A DNA stretch of 64,000 nt from Salipiger marinus (GTDB lineage Bacteria; Pseudomonadota; Alphaproteobacteria; Rhodobacterales; Rhodobacteraceae): positions 79,848 through 143,847 of the forward strand of contig NZ_FNEJ01000013.1 of assembly GCF_900100085.1 (NCBI RefSeq), written 5' to 3'. Numbering within the stretch: the first letter of the stretch is position 1; each line of letters opens with the position of its first letter. A program made the translations under genes and the position numbers. Under the pieces are notes generated by a model, which saw only the letters and a list, made by a program, of their open reading frames with translations, was not told where the DNA came from and made no database searches. Below are positions 35,485-44,961 of the stretch, piece by piece.

Positions 35485-36159
35485 TCAGGCCGAGAGGGCG
35501 CGCAGAAAAGCGAGCCCTTGATCCGCATCGGCAGGTTCCCCCTGCCCTTTCAGGTGGAGGCGCGCGGCACGCTCCGCCTGTGCATTCGAGAAGCCCAATC
35601 CCTTGAGCCACAACTCGAATTGCCGCTCTGTCAGCCGGTCCCCGGCCTTGAGCATTTCCGAAAGATCATGATGCGCTTTCGCCGCCTTCACGCTGGCGAC
35701 GGTGGCATTCTCATTGGCGCCGATGGAGACCACCGACACCTCGCGAAGGTCCAGCTTCTCCAGTGTCCAGACTTGGGTGTCGGTATCGACCGAATATTCC
35801 CGGATCCGATAGCCGATCGACAAGCCGTCGATGTCGCCTTCCTTCAGCAGCGCATAGGCCTCCTTGGCCTGCTGCACAGCCATGTTGAGCTTTCCGCGCA
35901 TCAGCAACCCACGCGCATCTTCGCTGGCCTCCAGCCATTTGCCGATCGGGCGGCTGCTGTCGTGCTGCCAGAACATCTTGGGCATCGTGCCGCGACTGCG
36001 GTGCTCTTCAAGGCTTTCCGTGAAGGCGCCCGGGGCGATCACATCGCCATACACATCGGGATCACCGCCAAAGGTCGAACCGTATCCCTCAAATTCCCCC
36101 GTTTCCTTCAGAGCCTTGATCTCTAGGACCGGGCTGGCAACCTTATGCATTGCTTCCAT
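35485..36159 (-). CDS. prohead protease, HK97 family
   Basis: ATG 36159 follows GGAGACAGGTG and gives 224 residues. The fold marks are FEGYGSTFGGDPDVYGDVIA, the catalytic His in KMFWQHDSSRPIG, and the catalytic Ser in DGLSIGYRI. It cleaves the capsid delta domain during head maturation. It overlaps the portal gene end by 17 bases. Confidence 0.92.
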   Translation of the reverse strand: MEAMHKVASPVLEIKALKETGEFEGYGSTFGGDPDVYGDVIAPGAFTESLEEHRSRGTMPKMFWQHDSSRPIGKWLEASEDARGLLMRGKLNMAVQQAKEAYALLKEGDIDGLSIGYRIREYSVDTDTQVWTLEKLDLREVSVVSIGANENATVASVKAAKAHHDLSEMLKAGDRLTERQFELWLKGLGFSNAQAERAARLHLKGQGEPADADQGLAFLRALSA

Positions 36160-37372
36160 CACCTGTCTCCATGTTCGATCCGGCTTCCGTGATCGGGACG
36201 TTCTGCATCTGCATCCGTGGCACGTCACCGCCTTCGACAGGCGGCAAGTTCTCGCGCTCGCGGACTTCGTTGATGGTCAGCCAGCCATTGCTGAGGCCGG
36301 ACTTGTAGAAATTCGACCGGCTGACGCTGTCACCGCGCAGCAGGCCCTCGATATTGAACTCGACGTAGAAGCCCCGCGCGCGATCGACGGGGGTCAGCAG
36401 CTGCTTGTTCACCGCCTGCTCGATCCGCTTGAGCCTGCGGCGGAGCGTGAATTTCTGGAAGGCCAGGGTCTGCTGCTCCAGCCCGGTGCCCCAGCTGCTG
36501 CTCTTCTCGGTGTGGCCGATCATGTGCGGCGGAACGCCGAAGAAACGACAGACTTCCTCGACCGAGAATCTCCGGCTTTCCAGCATCTGCGCGTCTTCCG
36601 GATTGATCGTCAGCGCCTCCCATTTGGTGTCACCTTCCAACACCATGGGGCGCCCGGCATTCTGCGCACCGACGAATTTTTCCACCAGCTTCGATTCTGC
36701 CACCGCGCGCTTCTCGGGACTGAGCCATTCCTTGAAGGTCAGCGCGCCAGAGGGCCGCATTCCATTTTTGAAGGTGGTCGACGCCGCCTTGTCGACCGCG
36801 CGGGCAAGGCCAAACGCCTGACGCCCGAAATGGAGCGTCGACATTCCACCCAACGGATTTCCGCCGAAACCGCGGATGTGGAGCATGCCGGTGTCAAGCC
36901 GCACCTGATGGCGGCCCTCATCGGTCCATCGGTATTCAAGAGCACCATTCGGCAGGCGTCGAACGCTGACAAAATCGGGGCGGATCGGGACCAGTGCCGT
37001 CAGCTTGCCGCCGCTGCCCCTTTCGATCGACGCATAAGCATTGCCCCAAAGCTCCAGAGAGGCCGACACAAATTCCCAAAAATCCAGCGCGGTCTGATCG
37101 TAGTTCGGACTGTCATGCAGCAGGCGAAACAGCGGGTGATCCCGCGCCACCTCACGGGTGCCATCCCCAGCCCGATAGGTCATCACCGGCAATGAGCCGA
37201 TCGTGCCGGCCAGGAGGTTGGTGCAGGCCCAGACTGCGGAAAGCCCGAGCACGGTGGCATCGCTGACAACCTCGCCGCTGTCTGCAACCTGCGTCGATGG
37301 CGCCCACCCCTCCGGATCTCGCACCGTCAGCGGACGGACGATGGCGGATTTTATCCATTCCGTCAGCTTCAA
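36143..37372 (-). CDS. portal protein, HK97 family
   Basis: 409 residues. Typical portal segments are present: SAVWACTNLLAGTIGSLPVM, PNYDQTALDFWEFVSASLEL with GNAYASIERG, and FFGVPPHMIGHTEKSSSWGT. It forms the dodecameric DNA gate. Start at ATG 37372 overlaps the terminase stop by four bases. Confidence 0.95.
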   Translation of the reverse strand: MKLTEWIKSAIVRPLTVRDPEGWAPSTQVADSGEVVSDATVLGLSAVWACTNLLAGTIGSLPVMTYRAGDGTREVARDHPLFRLLHDSPNYDQTALDFWEFVSASLELWGNAYASIERGSGGKLTALVPIRPDFVSVRRLPNGALEYRWTDEGRHQVRLDTGMLHIRGFGGNPLGGMSTLHFGRQAFGLARAVDKAASTTFKNGMRPSGALTFKEWLSPEKRAVAESKLVEKFVGAQNAGRPMVLEGDTKWEALTINPEDAQMLESRRFSVEEVCRFFGVPPHMIGHTEKSSSWGTGLEQQTLAFQKFTLRRRLKRIEQAVNKQLLTPVDRARGFYVEFNIEGLLRGDSVSRSNFYKSGLSNGWLTINEVRERENLPPVEGGDVPRMQMQNVPITEAGSNMETGDGSNA

Positions 37373-39099
37373 CTCGATGCCTCCAATGCGGCGAAATAAT
37401 CATCGGACCCCGCAACACCAGTCGCGATAGGGTTCCAGCTCATCAGCATCACGGCGTTGAACATCGCCATCAGCGGGTCGATCTTGGCCGAGCCGCTCAC
37501 CGCTTTCGTCACGATCACCGCGTTGCCGCGGGCTTCGGTCTTCGCGTTACCCACGCACCAATCCATGATCCGCTGACCGCAATGGATCATGGACCCGTTC
37601 TTCAGCTTCACCGGGGCCATCTTGATGGCGGCGTTGAGCTTGTAGCCCTGACTGACCGGGCGGATATCCTCGATGCGGAAGCTGGCCTCGGTCAGCGCGT
37701 CGATGATGCTGCCGACTCCCTCCGGGTCCATCCCGATGCCATCCTGCTCCGGCATCCGACCAGCCAGCTTCAGGCGGCTGCAGATATCGACGATTTCCGG
37801 GTTGGCCTCAGCCTCGATATTATCGACCAGCTCCAGCTCGCCCGCCGCCACCAACTCTTCCAGCTCGGTCGCAATGCTCTTGCGCAGCGCGAGCACATCC
37901 CGATCGGCCCATGCCTTGACCCAGACCTGCCACGCCTTGGTTTCAGCGTGACGACCCATCACACAGAGGCCGAGAAGGTCATCCAGGCCGCCGCCGTCGA
38001 TCCCGACCACACAGACCTCCGACGTGCGGATGATCTCGTCGAGCGTGAGCACCTCGCGCGCCGCTTTGCCCCAGTAATCCGCACCCACCCAGCGGTCATC
38101 GTGGAGGCCAAGGCCGATCTCGATGTTGAGGTGCTGCGACACCCAGACCTGTTCGGCCTCGGGCGAGATCGAGCCGTTGTTGGTATAGTCGTCTTCCAGC
38201 CGCTGGCGGTTGATCGACCGCCCGAGGTTGGGCAGCAGCAGCCCCCAGTTTTCGCGCTTGCGCCAGAACGCCTCCATTTTCTGGAGTTTTTCCGGGAACT
38301 CATACAGCACCGGCAGCATAATCGGCGCCAGACCGGCCTTGCCGTCGCGGACCGCACGCGCCTTCTGGAGCTCGGATTTCCAGATCCCCGCGGGGCGCTT
38401 GTCCGACTGGGTGGTGATCATCATCAGCTGACCACCGTTCATGGTGATCCCGCCGCCCCTGATCTGCTGCATCACCTGAATCGCGCCGGCCTTTTTGCCC
38501 AGCTCGTGCAATTCGTCGATGAAGGTCGCCACCGGGATCTCACCGGTGATGATCGAGGTGTCGAACGTCTTGACGTCCAGATGTGTCCCCGTCTTCACGC
38601 GGGTGATAGTCTTCGTGTGATCTTGCACCGAAAAGATGCGCTTCAGATCAGCGTCCAGCCGGATCATGCCCTGCGCCTGCGCAAAGCAACGCGCCGAGAT
38701 GTTCTGCGACGGGCCGATCAGCAGCATCTGCCCGTTCGGCACCTCGCAGAGGTAGAGCGCGGTGAGCGCCAGCGCCGCCGTGTAGGTGCTCTTGCTGTTC
38801 TTCTTTGGCACCATGCACAGGCATTCCCATACCGTGCGTTCCAGCGTTTCCGGATCCTCGCTGGCCAGAAACGCCACCAAGACTTCCTTGAACCAGTCTC
38901 CGCAGGCCTCCCGCATGGTTGGGTTGCCTGGCACGTCAGGCAGGCGAAGTCGGTTAAAGAAGGCCAGCGCCTTCGCGGCTTTGTCCGCATTCAGCGGCAC
39001 ATCCGCCATCGGCGTTTCGCCCGCCTTCAGCTTGGCCCACCAGTCCGGGCAGGCGAAGCGCGGCAAAGCCTCAGTGACGATGACCACCCGAGGCCTCAC
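37369..39099 (-). CDS. terminase large subunit
   Basis: A 576-residue packaging motor. The ATPase P-loop appears as VPKKNSKSTYTAALAL (about residues 93-108), Walker B as ATFIDELHELG, and the nuclease domain begins with CVVGIDGGGLDDLLGL. It resembles the Terminase_1 class of HK97-like phages. It overlaps the small subunit gene by 29 bases. Confidence 0.95.
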   Translation of the reverse strand: MRPRVVIVTEALPRFACPDWWAKLKAGETPMADVPLNADKAAKALAFFNRLRLPDVPGNPTMREACGDWFKEVLVAFLASEDPETLERTVWECLCMVPKKNSKSTYTAALALTALYLCEVPNGQMLLIGPSQNISARCFAQAQGMIRLDADLKRIFSVQDHTKTITRVKTGTHLDVKTFDTSIITGEIPVATFIDELHELGKKAGAIQVMQQIRGGGITMNGGQLMMITTQSDKRPAGIWKSELQKARAVRDGKAGLAPIMLPVLYEFPEKLQKMEAFWRKRENWGLLLPNLGRSINRQRLEDDYTNNGSISPEAEQVWVSQHLNIEIGLGLHDDRWVGADYWGKAAREVLTLDEIIRTSEVCVVGIDGGGLDDLLGLCVMGRHAETKAWQVWVKAWADRDVLALRKSIATELEELVAAGELELVDNIEAEANPEIVDICSRLKLAGRMPEQDGIGMDPEGVGSIIDALTEASFRIEDIRPVSQGYKLNAAIKMAPVKLKNGSMIHCGQRIMDWCVGNAKTEARGNAVIVTKAVSGSAKIDPLMAMFNAVMLMSWNPIATGVAGSDDYFAALEASS

Positions 39100-39589
39100 G
39101 CTCCAGTTCGGCCATCAGCTGGGCATCGGCCTCTTCGGCGGCGCGCGCCGCCGATTCCTTCTTGCCGATCCGCTCCTTAGGCTTCGGTTCGTCTTGATCT
39201 GGGCGCCCCATCCGTCCCTCGGCCAGCATCATGTCGTTCTTGTCGACCAGCTTGTCGAAGAACCGCATGGCGCCGACATTGCCCTGTTCGAAGGCGGCGG
39301 TGGCCGCGACCTCCAGCTGCCGAGCAATCAGCCGATCGCGGGCGAAGTCGCGTTCCTGAAGCTCGGATCTAAAATACCGCTTTAGCGTCGGTTCCGAGAT
39401 GTGCTTGCCGGTGCGTGGGTCGATGATGCAGCGCGCGATCCGCGAGTTTGACCAGCCCATTGCCAGCAACATACTGACTTTGTTTGCGTTTTCCTGCGTC
39501 CGCTCAAATGCCGGTCGACCGCGCTTGCCCTTGCGGGTGAAGACGCGGTTGCCCCACAGATCGACCACCTCCGAATTTTCGTCTTCCAA
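39071..39589 (-). CDS. terminase small subunit-like HTH protein
   Basis: 172 residues with a central helix-turn-helix (ANKVSMLLAMGWSNSRIARC, then EPTLKRYFRSELQ) and a charged C-terminal helix. It lies directly before the large terminase. It should recognise the packaging site, which would be close by upstream. Confidence 0.8.
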   Translation of the reverse strand: MEDENSEVVDLWGNRVFTRKGKRGRPAFERTQENANKVSMLLAMGWSNSRIARCIIDPRTGKHISEPTLKRYFRSELQERDFARDRLIARQLEVAATAAFEQGNVGAMRFFDKLVDKNDMMLAEGRMGRPDQDEPKPKERIGKKESAARAAEEADAQLMAELEREASGGHRH

Positions 39590-39805
39590 CAGAAAAAATC
39601 CCTAGATGTGGGGGACGCGGGTCTGGGCCGTTTGTTCCCCCAAAGTTCCGCCTACCCCCCCCCTGTGTTTCCCTGACACCACACTTTCGGCCCAAACCGC
39701 GCCTTTTCGGCAACATTTCGGCCATTTCCGGGGCCATCGCGCAACTTTATTGCGCCGCGCCCGGCCCCGCGGCGATCTCGGGCCGGATACCCGCCGGGAT
39801 GCCAA
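39590..39805. other. non-coding gap between HNH and terminase genes, possible cos region
   Basis: 216 bases without a credible frame, with a C9 run near 39655 and G/C-rich blocks. HNH-terminase phages often have cos sites here. No direct signature can be proven from one prophage. Confidence 0.35.
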
Positions 39806-40165
39806 TCAGGCCAGCCCGCGCCGCTCCAGCCGCTGCTTGGTGCTGTCGTGCCATGCCTTGCTGACCGACTGGAGGTTGTCTTCGTCCCAGAACAGCGCCG
39901 GATCGCCGCGATGCGGAATGATGTGGTCGACCACCGGACTGTCGGGCGCCGGGTGCTTTCCGATCAGCAGCACCCCGGTCTGGCGGCAGATGTAGCTGTC
40001 GCGCTCCAGCACCTTCAGCCGCACCCGCTGCCAGCGCGACGTGTTCAGCCAGTCCTTGGATCGGCGCGCCGGGTCTTCCTTGGCCTGCGCAGGCGCCTGC
40101 GCGCTAAGCCGGGAGCGAGGCGGGCCAAGCCGGGGCGGCATGCCGCGCCCTTTCAACTGTCCCAT
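39806..40165 (-). CDS. HNH endonuclease
   Basis: 119 residues. The HNH core is clear: LKVLERDSYICRQTG, VVDHIIPHRGDP (the first His pair), and DNLQSVSKAWHDSTKQ (Asn and last His). One zinc Cys position appears replaced (SVSKAWHD), so the zinc site may be incomplete. HNH proteins beside terminase are needed for cos cleavage in HK97-type phages. ATG 40141 is an alternative start. Confidence 0.92.
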   Translation of the reverse strand: MGQLKGRGMPPRLGPPRSRLSAQAPAQAKEDPARRSKDWLNTSRWQRVRLKVLERDSYICRQTGVLLIGKHPAPDSPVVDHIIPHRGDPALFWDEDNLQSVSKAWHDSTKQRLERRGLA

Positions 40166-40338
40166 GCTCTGCCTTGATGTTGATGGATCGCCGCCCCGCC
40201 GCTGCAGCGTCCCTGCTCAATCGCGCCTGTCGGCGGGCGCGCTGGGGTATCCCCTGACATAAGAACGCCCGGCAGAGGGGTTTCCTCTCCGGGCGCACAA
40301 GGGTTCTGTGGCAAAATGTCAATAGAGTGGTGCTGAAG

Positions 40339-41028
40339 TCAAGAGCCTTTCGACCATGGCGTGCGCGGCGGCATCGCATCGGTCACCTCGAAGGCGCTCA
40401 GGCCATAGGTCTGGAAGGTCGCGCGCAGCTCCAGAAGCGCGCCCCACCACTTCAGCCACTCCCTGCGCCGGCCTGCGTGCTCCCTTGCATCGCCCTCATA
40501 CCGGACAAGGCAGACATAACCGTCACCCTTGCCCAGATGGTTCGCCGGCCAGCGTGCAACCCGTGCATCGCCCGTCCAGAGCGTGCGCTCGGCATAGGCC
40601 CCGTATCTGCACTGGCGCCAGCCCATCGGGACGCAGCGCGGCGGCAGGTCAGACCCCCAGTCCGGCATGACACCCGCCCGGGCCAGCTCGGCAATCCAGA
40701 TCGCCATGCTGGCGCCGCCGCAGCCCTCGGGCAGCACCGCCAGCGCAGAGGCGACCATATCGGCATCAGGATGCGAGTCTGACCGGCCACCGCCATCCAC
40801 CGCGCAGCCAAGGTGACCGCGCTGCATCAGGATGTATTCGATGCCCACGGCTGGACGCTCACCTGCCAGCCGCGCCAGTTCGTCAAATTCGATCGACACC
40901 CGCTCCACCTGAAAGGCCCAGACCAGCAGTTCCCAGATGCTGACCGGGCGCTTAGCGCCGCGTCCGGGCCGGATTTTTGCGGCAGAAGCTGCCCCGGTTT
41001 GCTCTGCGCGTCGCTCCTGTTTCAACAT
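40339..41028 (-). CDS. hypothetical phage protein, 229 aa
   Basis: The product begins with a basic segment (MLKQERRAEQTGAASAAKIR), then SIWELLVWAFQVERVSIEFD and EYILMQRGHLGCAVDGGGRS. It has Trp- and Cys-containing ordered stretches (PPRCVPMGWRQCRYGAYAER) but no catalytic motif I know. It lies between the primase-helicase and HNH/terminase, as many uncharacterised replication-late boundary genes do. A late regulator role is possible but unproven. Confidence 0.65.
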   Translation of the reverse strand: MLKQERRAEQTGAASAAKIRPGRGAKRPVSIWELLVWAFQVERVSIEFDELARLAGERPAVGIEYILMQRGHLGCAVDGGGRSDSHPDADMVASALAVLPEGCGGASMAIWIAELARAGVMPDWGSDLPPRCVPMGWRQCRYGAYAERTLWTGDARVARWPANHLGKGDGYVCLVRYEGDAREHAGRRREWLKWWGALLELRATFQTYGLSAFEVTDAMPPRTPWSKGS

Positions 41029-41523
41029 ATCGGTTATACCTCGCCTCTTTTATCAAGATGTTGATTTCGGATGTTTTGAAGATGGGTCGAATGGGTCGAA
41101 ACCGGAAAAGATGGGCAGCAAGAAAGCCGCAGGACCATGGATCGCAAGCCATTGACCGGAAACGGGAATGTCGGAGGTGATGGGCCGCTTGGGTGGGTTG
41201 GGCAGATTTGTGCAGGAAACGCATGGAACACATATCTCCCCCGAACCCCGGCAAATCTGTGTCGCGCGCGGCACCTGACAGAAGCGGCCCAAGCGGCCCA
41301 ACAGACCCAAGCGAGGCGGCAAACCCTTGTCGTGCATAGATTTCCCCCCGACCCCACCGCAGAGGCATTCGACCCATGGCAGGGCCGAATGGGCCCAAGC
41401 GGCCCATGATTTTCCGAAGGAAGGTTGTGGGGGTGCGGGGCGCGGGCGGCATCTGGCCGCAGGCGGGCGCCCCGCAGGGTCATGGCAGTCGCCTCGATGG
41501 GGTGATGCGATGCCGGGCGCGCG
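41029..41523. repeat. repeat-rich non-coding region, candidate origin or regulatory region
   Basis: No convincing gene. Short repeats occur on both strands: tandem ATGGGTCGA at 41082-41099, its inverse ATTCGACCCAT at 41367-41377, AAGCGGCCCA at 41282-41291, 41291-41300 and 41397-41406, and its inverse at 41181-41190. It directly follows the P4-type primase-helicase gene, a common place for a phage origin. Confidence 0.5.
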
Positions 41524-43389
41524 TCACTGGTCTGCGCTCCCCTGCCGAGGTACGGGCTGGCCTTTGGCATCGCGCGGGGCCATGTCGAAGTCGCGCTGGA
41601 ACTCGCTGGCAAGCCGGATGCCGATGAACTTCTTCACCCCGCTCTTGATGCGGGTGAAGGTCTGGCCCTGCGGCCCCTTGTGGCGGCCCGCCCGGTCATT
41701 GAGCCGCCGCCCGATGGTGTTGGGTGTCCACATGTTGTGACCGTTCAGCGCCGCCCAGAAGTTGAAGGCGCGGCCGAGATCGGCGGAGAAGATGCCGTGC
41801 GACGGATCGCCGGTGATCTCGCAGACGCCATCGAGGAACTGCCCGATCGGATCGCTGTCGGCGCGGTATTCCTCGGTGGCCAAGCGCACCTTGTCCGGCT
41901 CGCGCAGTCCCACCTCAAGGTATTCGAGCAGCCCGTCGACCACCCAGTTCAGAATCCCCGACCGTTCCTCGCGCCAGATCGTGGCGCCAAGGCGATCATC
42001 ACGTTCCTCGCGCGGGATCTGCACCTCAAAGGGCACCAGCAGCACCCGGCGCCAGATCCCGTCATCGGTGCCACGGATGTCGGGCTTGTGGTTGCCCGAC
42101 ATGGTCAGCTTGAAGAACGGCTCGCGTTCGATGAAATCGCCATGGAGCTTGCGGACAAGGATCGGCTCGCCGCCGGTGATCTCTTTGATCAGCCCCTCCT
42201 GCAGGCGCTCGCCCTCCTCCGGTTCCGAGGTGCGCACCATGCGCGCCCAGATCAGCGGGAAGATGTCGGGGGTGGCCTCGCCGCCCTTGCGGCGGTTGGC
42301 GCCGGTGAAGCTTTCGATCTTGGCGGAATGCGCATAGCCCGCCAGCAGCCTGGCCATCAGATCGACCAGCACGGATTTGCCATTGGCGCCGTCGCCATAG
42401 AAGAACGCGAATTTCTGGATCTTGAGCCCGGTCATCGACAGGCCGAACCAGCGCTGCAGGAAGCGACGCATCTCCGGATCGGGCTGGACGCGGGCAAGGA
42501 AGGCGTCGAATTTCGGGCACTTGGCCTCGGGATCATACTCCGCCGGGATCACCTTGGTGATCAGCTGCGGCAGGTCCATGCCCTCGACCGGCACCAGCCG
42601 CCGGTGCGGATCGCAGCGGATCGTGGCCACCGGCGAATGCCCAGCTTCGGGACCGCCCTCCACCCCGAAGCGCAAGAGCCAGTTCAGCGTGTTGACGGAA
42701 AGCGGGTCGGCATCCATCTGGTCGATCGAGCGCGACAGCGGCACTTTGGCCTCTTCCAGCAGGTTGTTGATGCCGCCGGTATTGCCGGAGGATTTGGCGA
42801 AGCCCAGATGGCGCTGCCGGGTCGATCCGCGCCCCCAGAGCTTCTCCCGGAGCCCTTCGCGCTCCGCCTTCATCTTCCCCACGGTCTCGGCATGATCCTC
42901 TGCCGACATGTCTGCGGGACAGGTCTTCAGGTCATCGAGGCGGCGCTCGAGCGCCAGTGCCCGCTCTTCCATGGCGCGTTCGGAGCTGCTGAGGCGCAGA
43001 TGCGGGATCTCGTCATGGATCTTGTGCTGGATCTGCTGCGCCTTGCGCCGCACCTCCACCTTGTCGTCATCAAGCTTCCAATGGGTGCCATCCCAGAGAT
43101 GCCATTCGACGCGCGGGACATGCATGACATCTTCGCCAAAATAGAGCGCGAAACGCTGGCCATTGCCGGTATCGTTCAGCGGCAGCAGCGCGCCCTGCGC
43201 TTCTGGCGGCTCTGCGGTGTCGGCCTGCCCGTCCTGCCCTCCGCCGGCGCCGTGATCCCGTTCGCCAGCATCACGCTCGTGCATGCCGACATCATCCTGC
43301 TGTGGCGCATCTGCCGCCACGGCCTCGGGCAGGTCGACATCCTCTGCGGCGGCAAAGCGCGCGCGCACCTCTTCTCTGCGATCGGTCAT
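41524..43389 (-). CDS. P4-type primase/helicase (D5-like)
   Basis: ATG 43389 gives 621 residues. The N-terminal 70 residues are disordered and acidic; a charged helical region at 110-190 follows. The SF3 helicase motor has Walker A GDGANGKS at 332-339, then MTMSGNHKP-like FKLTMSGNHKPDIRGTDDGI (sensor) and RRVLLVPFEVQIP. It unwinds and probably primes phage DNA. It overlaps the preceding small gene by four bases. Confidence 0.93.
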   Translation of the reverse strand: MTDRREEVRARFAAAEDVDLPEAVAADAPQQDDVGMHERDAGERDHGAGGGQDGQADTAEPPEAQGALLPLNDTGNGQRFALYFGEDVMHVPRVEWHLWDGTHWKLDDDKVEVRRKAQQIQHKIHDEIPHLRLSSSERAMEERALALERRLDDLKTCPADMSAEDHAETVGKMKAEREGLREKLWGRGSTRQRHLGFAKSSGNTGGINNLLEEAKVPLSRSIDQMDADPLSVNTLNWLLRFGVEGGPEAGHSPVATIRCDPHRRLVPVEGMDLPQLITKVIPAEYDPEAKCPKFDAFLARVQPDPEMRRFLQRWFGLSMTGLKIQKFAFFYGDGANGKSVLVDLMARLLAGYAHSAKIESFTGANRRKGGEATPDIFPLIWARMVRTSEPEEGERLQEGLIKEITGGEPILVRKLHGDFIEREPFFKLTMSGNHKPDIRGTDDGIWRRVLLVPFEVQIPREERDDRLGATIWREERSGILNWVVDGLLEYLEVGLREPDKVRLATEEYRADSDPIGQFLDGVCEITGDPSHGIFSADLGRAFNFWAALNGHNMWTPNTIGRRLNDRAGRHKGPQGQTFTRIKSGVKKFIGIRLASEFQRDFDMAPRDAKGQPVPRQGSADQ

Positions 43390-43649
43390 CGGTCGGCGGG
43401 CCTCCCGAGTTCGGGGGATCGACGGTGATGCGCGTATGTCAGGAAATCCGGCCGGGCGTCGGCGGGCAGCGCGCACCAGTCCAGAAACACCCGTTCGATC
43501 TGCGACCGGCGGCCCGATTCAATCTCCCGCAGGCGGGCATTCAGCACCGCGGCGGCCTCGGCAAAGGCGTAGACCCCGACCAGCTGCAGCACCACATGCT
43601 GCACTTCACGGTCTCGAGGCGAGGCCTCCGGCAGCGCAATCTCGGTCAT
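43386..43649 (-). CDS. hypothetical protein, 87 aa
   Basis: Start at ATG 43649 overlaps the primase stop (ATGA). Helical, with HVVLQLVGVYAFAEAAAVLN and ERVFLDWCALPADARPDFLT. It sits between two replication enzymes and overlaps both, suggesting a replication accessory role, but no family is recognised. Confidence 0.65.
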   Translation of the reverse strand: MTEIALPEASPRDREVQHVVLQLVGVYAFAEAAAVLNARLREIESGRRSQIERVFLDWCALPADARPDFLTYAHHRRSPELGRPADR

Positions 43650-44776
43650 TCGTTGTCCCTCGTGTCGTCTTGTTTGTCCCGTCCCGTCAGGACATCGTTT
43701 AGATCCACCCCCTCCCCAGGATGGACGATCTGGCCGCGCAGGCCGGGCCGCAGCGCCATGGCGCGGCGCAGCCCGCATTCGAGCTTGTGCCGCGTGGCGC
43801 GCGGGTCGGAATCGCCGTCCTGGATGAAGATCAGCCGCCGCACCCAAGCGGGCGGCACGAAGGCTTCGCGGTCCTCGAGATCGGGCAGACCGGCATAGCG
43901 CAGCCCCTCGCCGCGCCGCGCCCGGCCCGCCATGTTGCCCAGATCCACCCCGGCCCAGTAGGCGGCGCCCGGCACCGCGCCGGCCGCCATGGCGGTCAGC
44001 GTGGTTTCGATCCCCTCACCCATCACCAGCGTGTCGGCGCCCTCGGGCGTGCAGAGCCGGATCGCGGCGCCCTTCTTGGATCCGCGCACCATCTTGGCGG
44101 GCATCGGCGTGCCCTGCCATGTGATCCGCGCCTTGCCGTGGGGCGGCTCTGGATCGACCCAGGTCTGATGCACCGCCGTCAGCGCGCCCCCGGCATCGAG
44201 CACGCCCGCGATCATGCAGGGGCCGCGATGCACGGTCACCAGCTCGTGCCCGATCTTCTTGACGCAAGGGTGATCGACCAGAAAGCGCAGCGCCTCGGGC
44301 AGCTCCGGCAGCATCTCGGGGGTGAAGCCGCGCGCCCGCAGATAGGCGCGCACCACGCCCTGCGAGCCGGGCCGAGACCGGGCCCAGATGTCGCGCGCAT
44401 CGCGCAGGCTCTGTTCACGATAGCGGTTCTGCGCCTCGCGCTGGCGCTGCTCTGCCGCCTCTGCCAAGGCCCGGCGCCGCGCCGCCTCCTTGGGATCGAT
44501 CGACGCGGGCGCTTCGCCGCAGGCCCAGGTCAGGGCGTCGGGGAAGCTCAGGTTCAGCACCTGCCGCACAAGCTCGATCGAGTCGCCGCCGGTGATGCCG
44601 CATTTGCGGCAGAGGAAGGCGCGGCTGTGCAGGTTGATGCCGAAGCGGTCCCGGCCACCGCAAAGCGGACATGGCCCGACCAGCTCGCCGCCAGCAACCC
44701 GCAGCCCGGTGATGCCCAGCCGGTCGACCAGCTCGCGCACCGGGATGGCTTTGGCCTCCGTCAGCCGAGGGTCCAT
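43646..44776 (-). CDS. CHC2/TOPRIM DNA primase
   Basis: 376 residues. A zinc ribbon is formed by Cys36, Cys39, Cys56 and Cys59 (GPCPLCGGRDRF..FLCRKCG). The TOPRIM part has LVMGEGIETTLTAM with the catalytic Glu and LIFIQDGDSD with the metal-binding Asp pair, and ends GVDLNDVLTG. It makes RNA primers and pairs with the D5-like helicase in this operon. Confidence 0.93.
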   Translation of the reverse strand: MDPRLTEAKAIPVRELVDRLGITGLRVAGGELVGPCPLCGGRDRFGINLHSRAFLCRKCGITGGDSIELVRQVLNLSFPDALTWACGEAPASIDPKEAARRRALAEAAEQRQREAQNRYREQSLRDARDIWARSRPGSQGVVRAYLRARGFTPEMLPELPEALRFLVDHPCVKKIGHELVTVHRGPCMIAGVLDAGGALTAVHQTWVDPEPPHGKARITWQGTPMPAKMVRGSKKGAAIRLCTPEGADTLVMGEGIETTLTAMAAGAVPGAAYWAGVDLGNMAGRARRGEGLRYAGLPDLEDREAFVPPAWVRRLIFIQDGDSDPRATRHKLECGLRRAMALRPGLRGQIVHPGEGVDLNDVLTGRDKQDDTRDNE

Positions 44777-44961
44777 GACGCCTCCTGCCGCAGATCGAGG
44801 CCGAGCAGATCGGCCCGCGACGTCAGCGCCGCCATCTCGCCCGGGAAACAGGCGCGCTGCCGCGCATGGCGCAGCTGCCAGAGCCAGTCCTTAAGCTCCG
44901 GCCGGGGCAGGTCCGCGATCATCGCCAACTTGGCCTGTGGATCCAGCACCGCATCAGCCAT
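44761..44961 (-). CDS. hypothetical protein, 66 aa
   Basis: ATG 44961 (MADAVLDPQAKLAMIADLPR) overlaps the upstream stop and runs 16 bases into the primase start. Small, helical, with WLWQLRHARQRACFPGEMA. No known family. Confidence 0.6.
   Translation of the reverse strand: MADAVLDPQAKLAMIADLPRPELKDWLWQLRHARQRACFPGEMAALTSRADLLGLDLRQEASWTLG

Noticed and set aside
34582..36126. 514-aa plus-strand frame opposite capsid and protease
   Set aside because: Antisense of clear structural genes.
41034..41612. 192-aa minus-strand frame in the repeat region
   Set aside because: It is built from the short repeats (Pro/Arg/Ser low complexity) and runs into the primase gene in the wrong frame.
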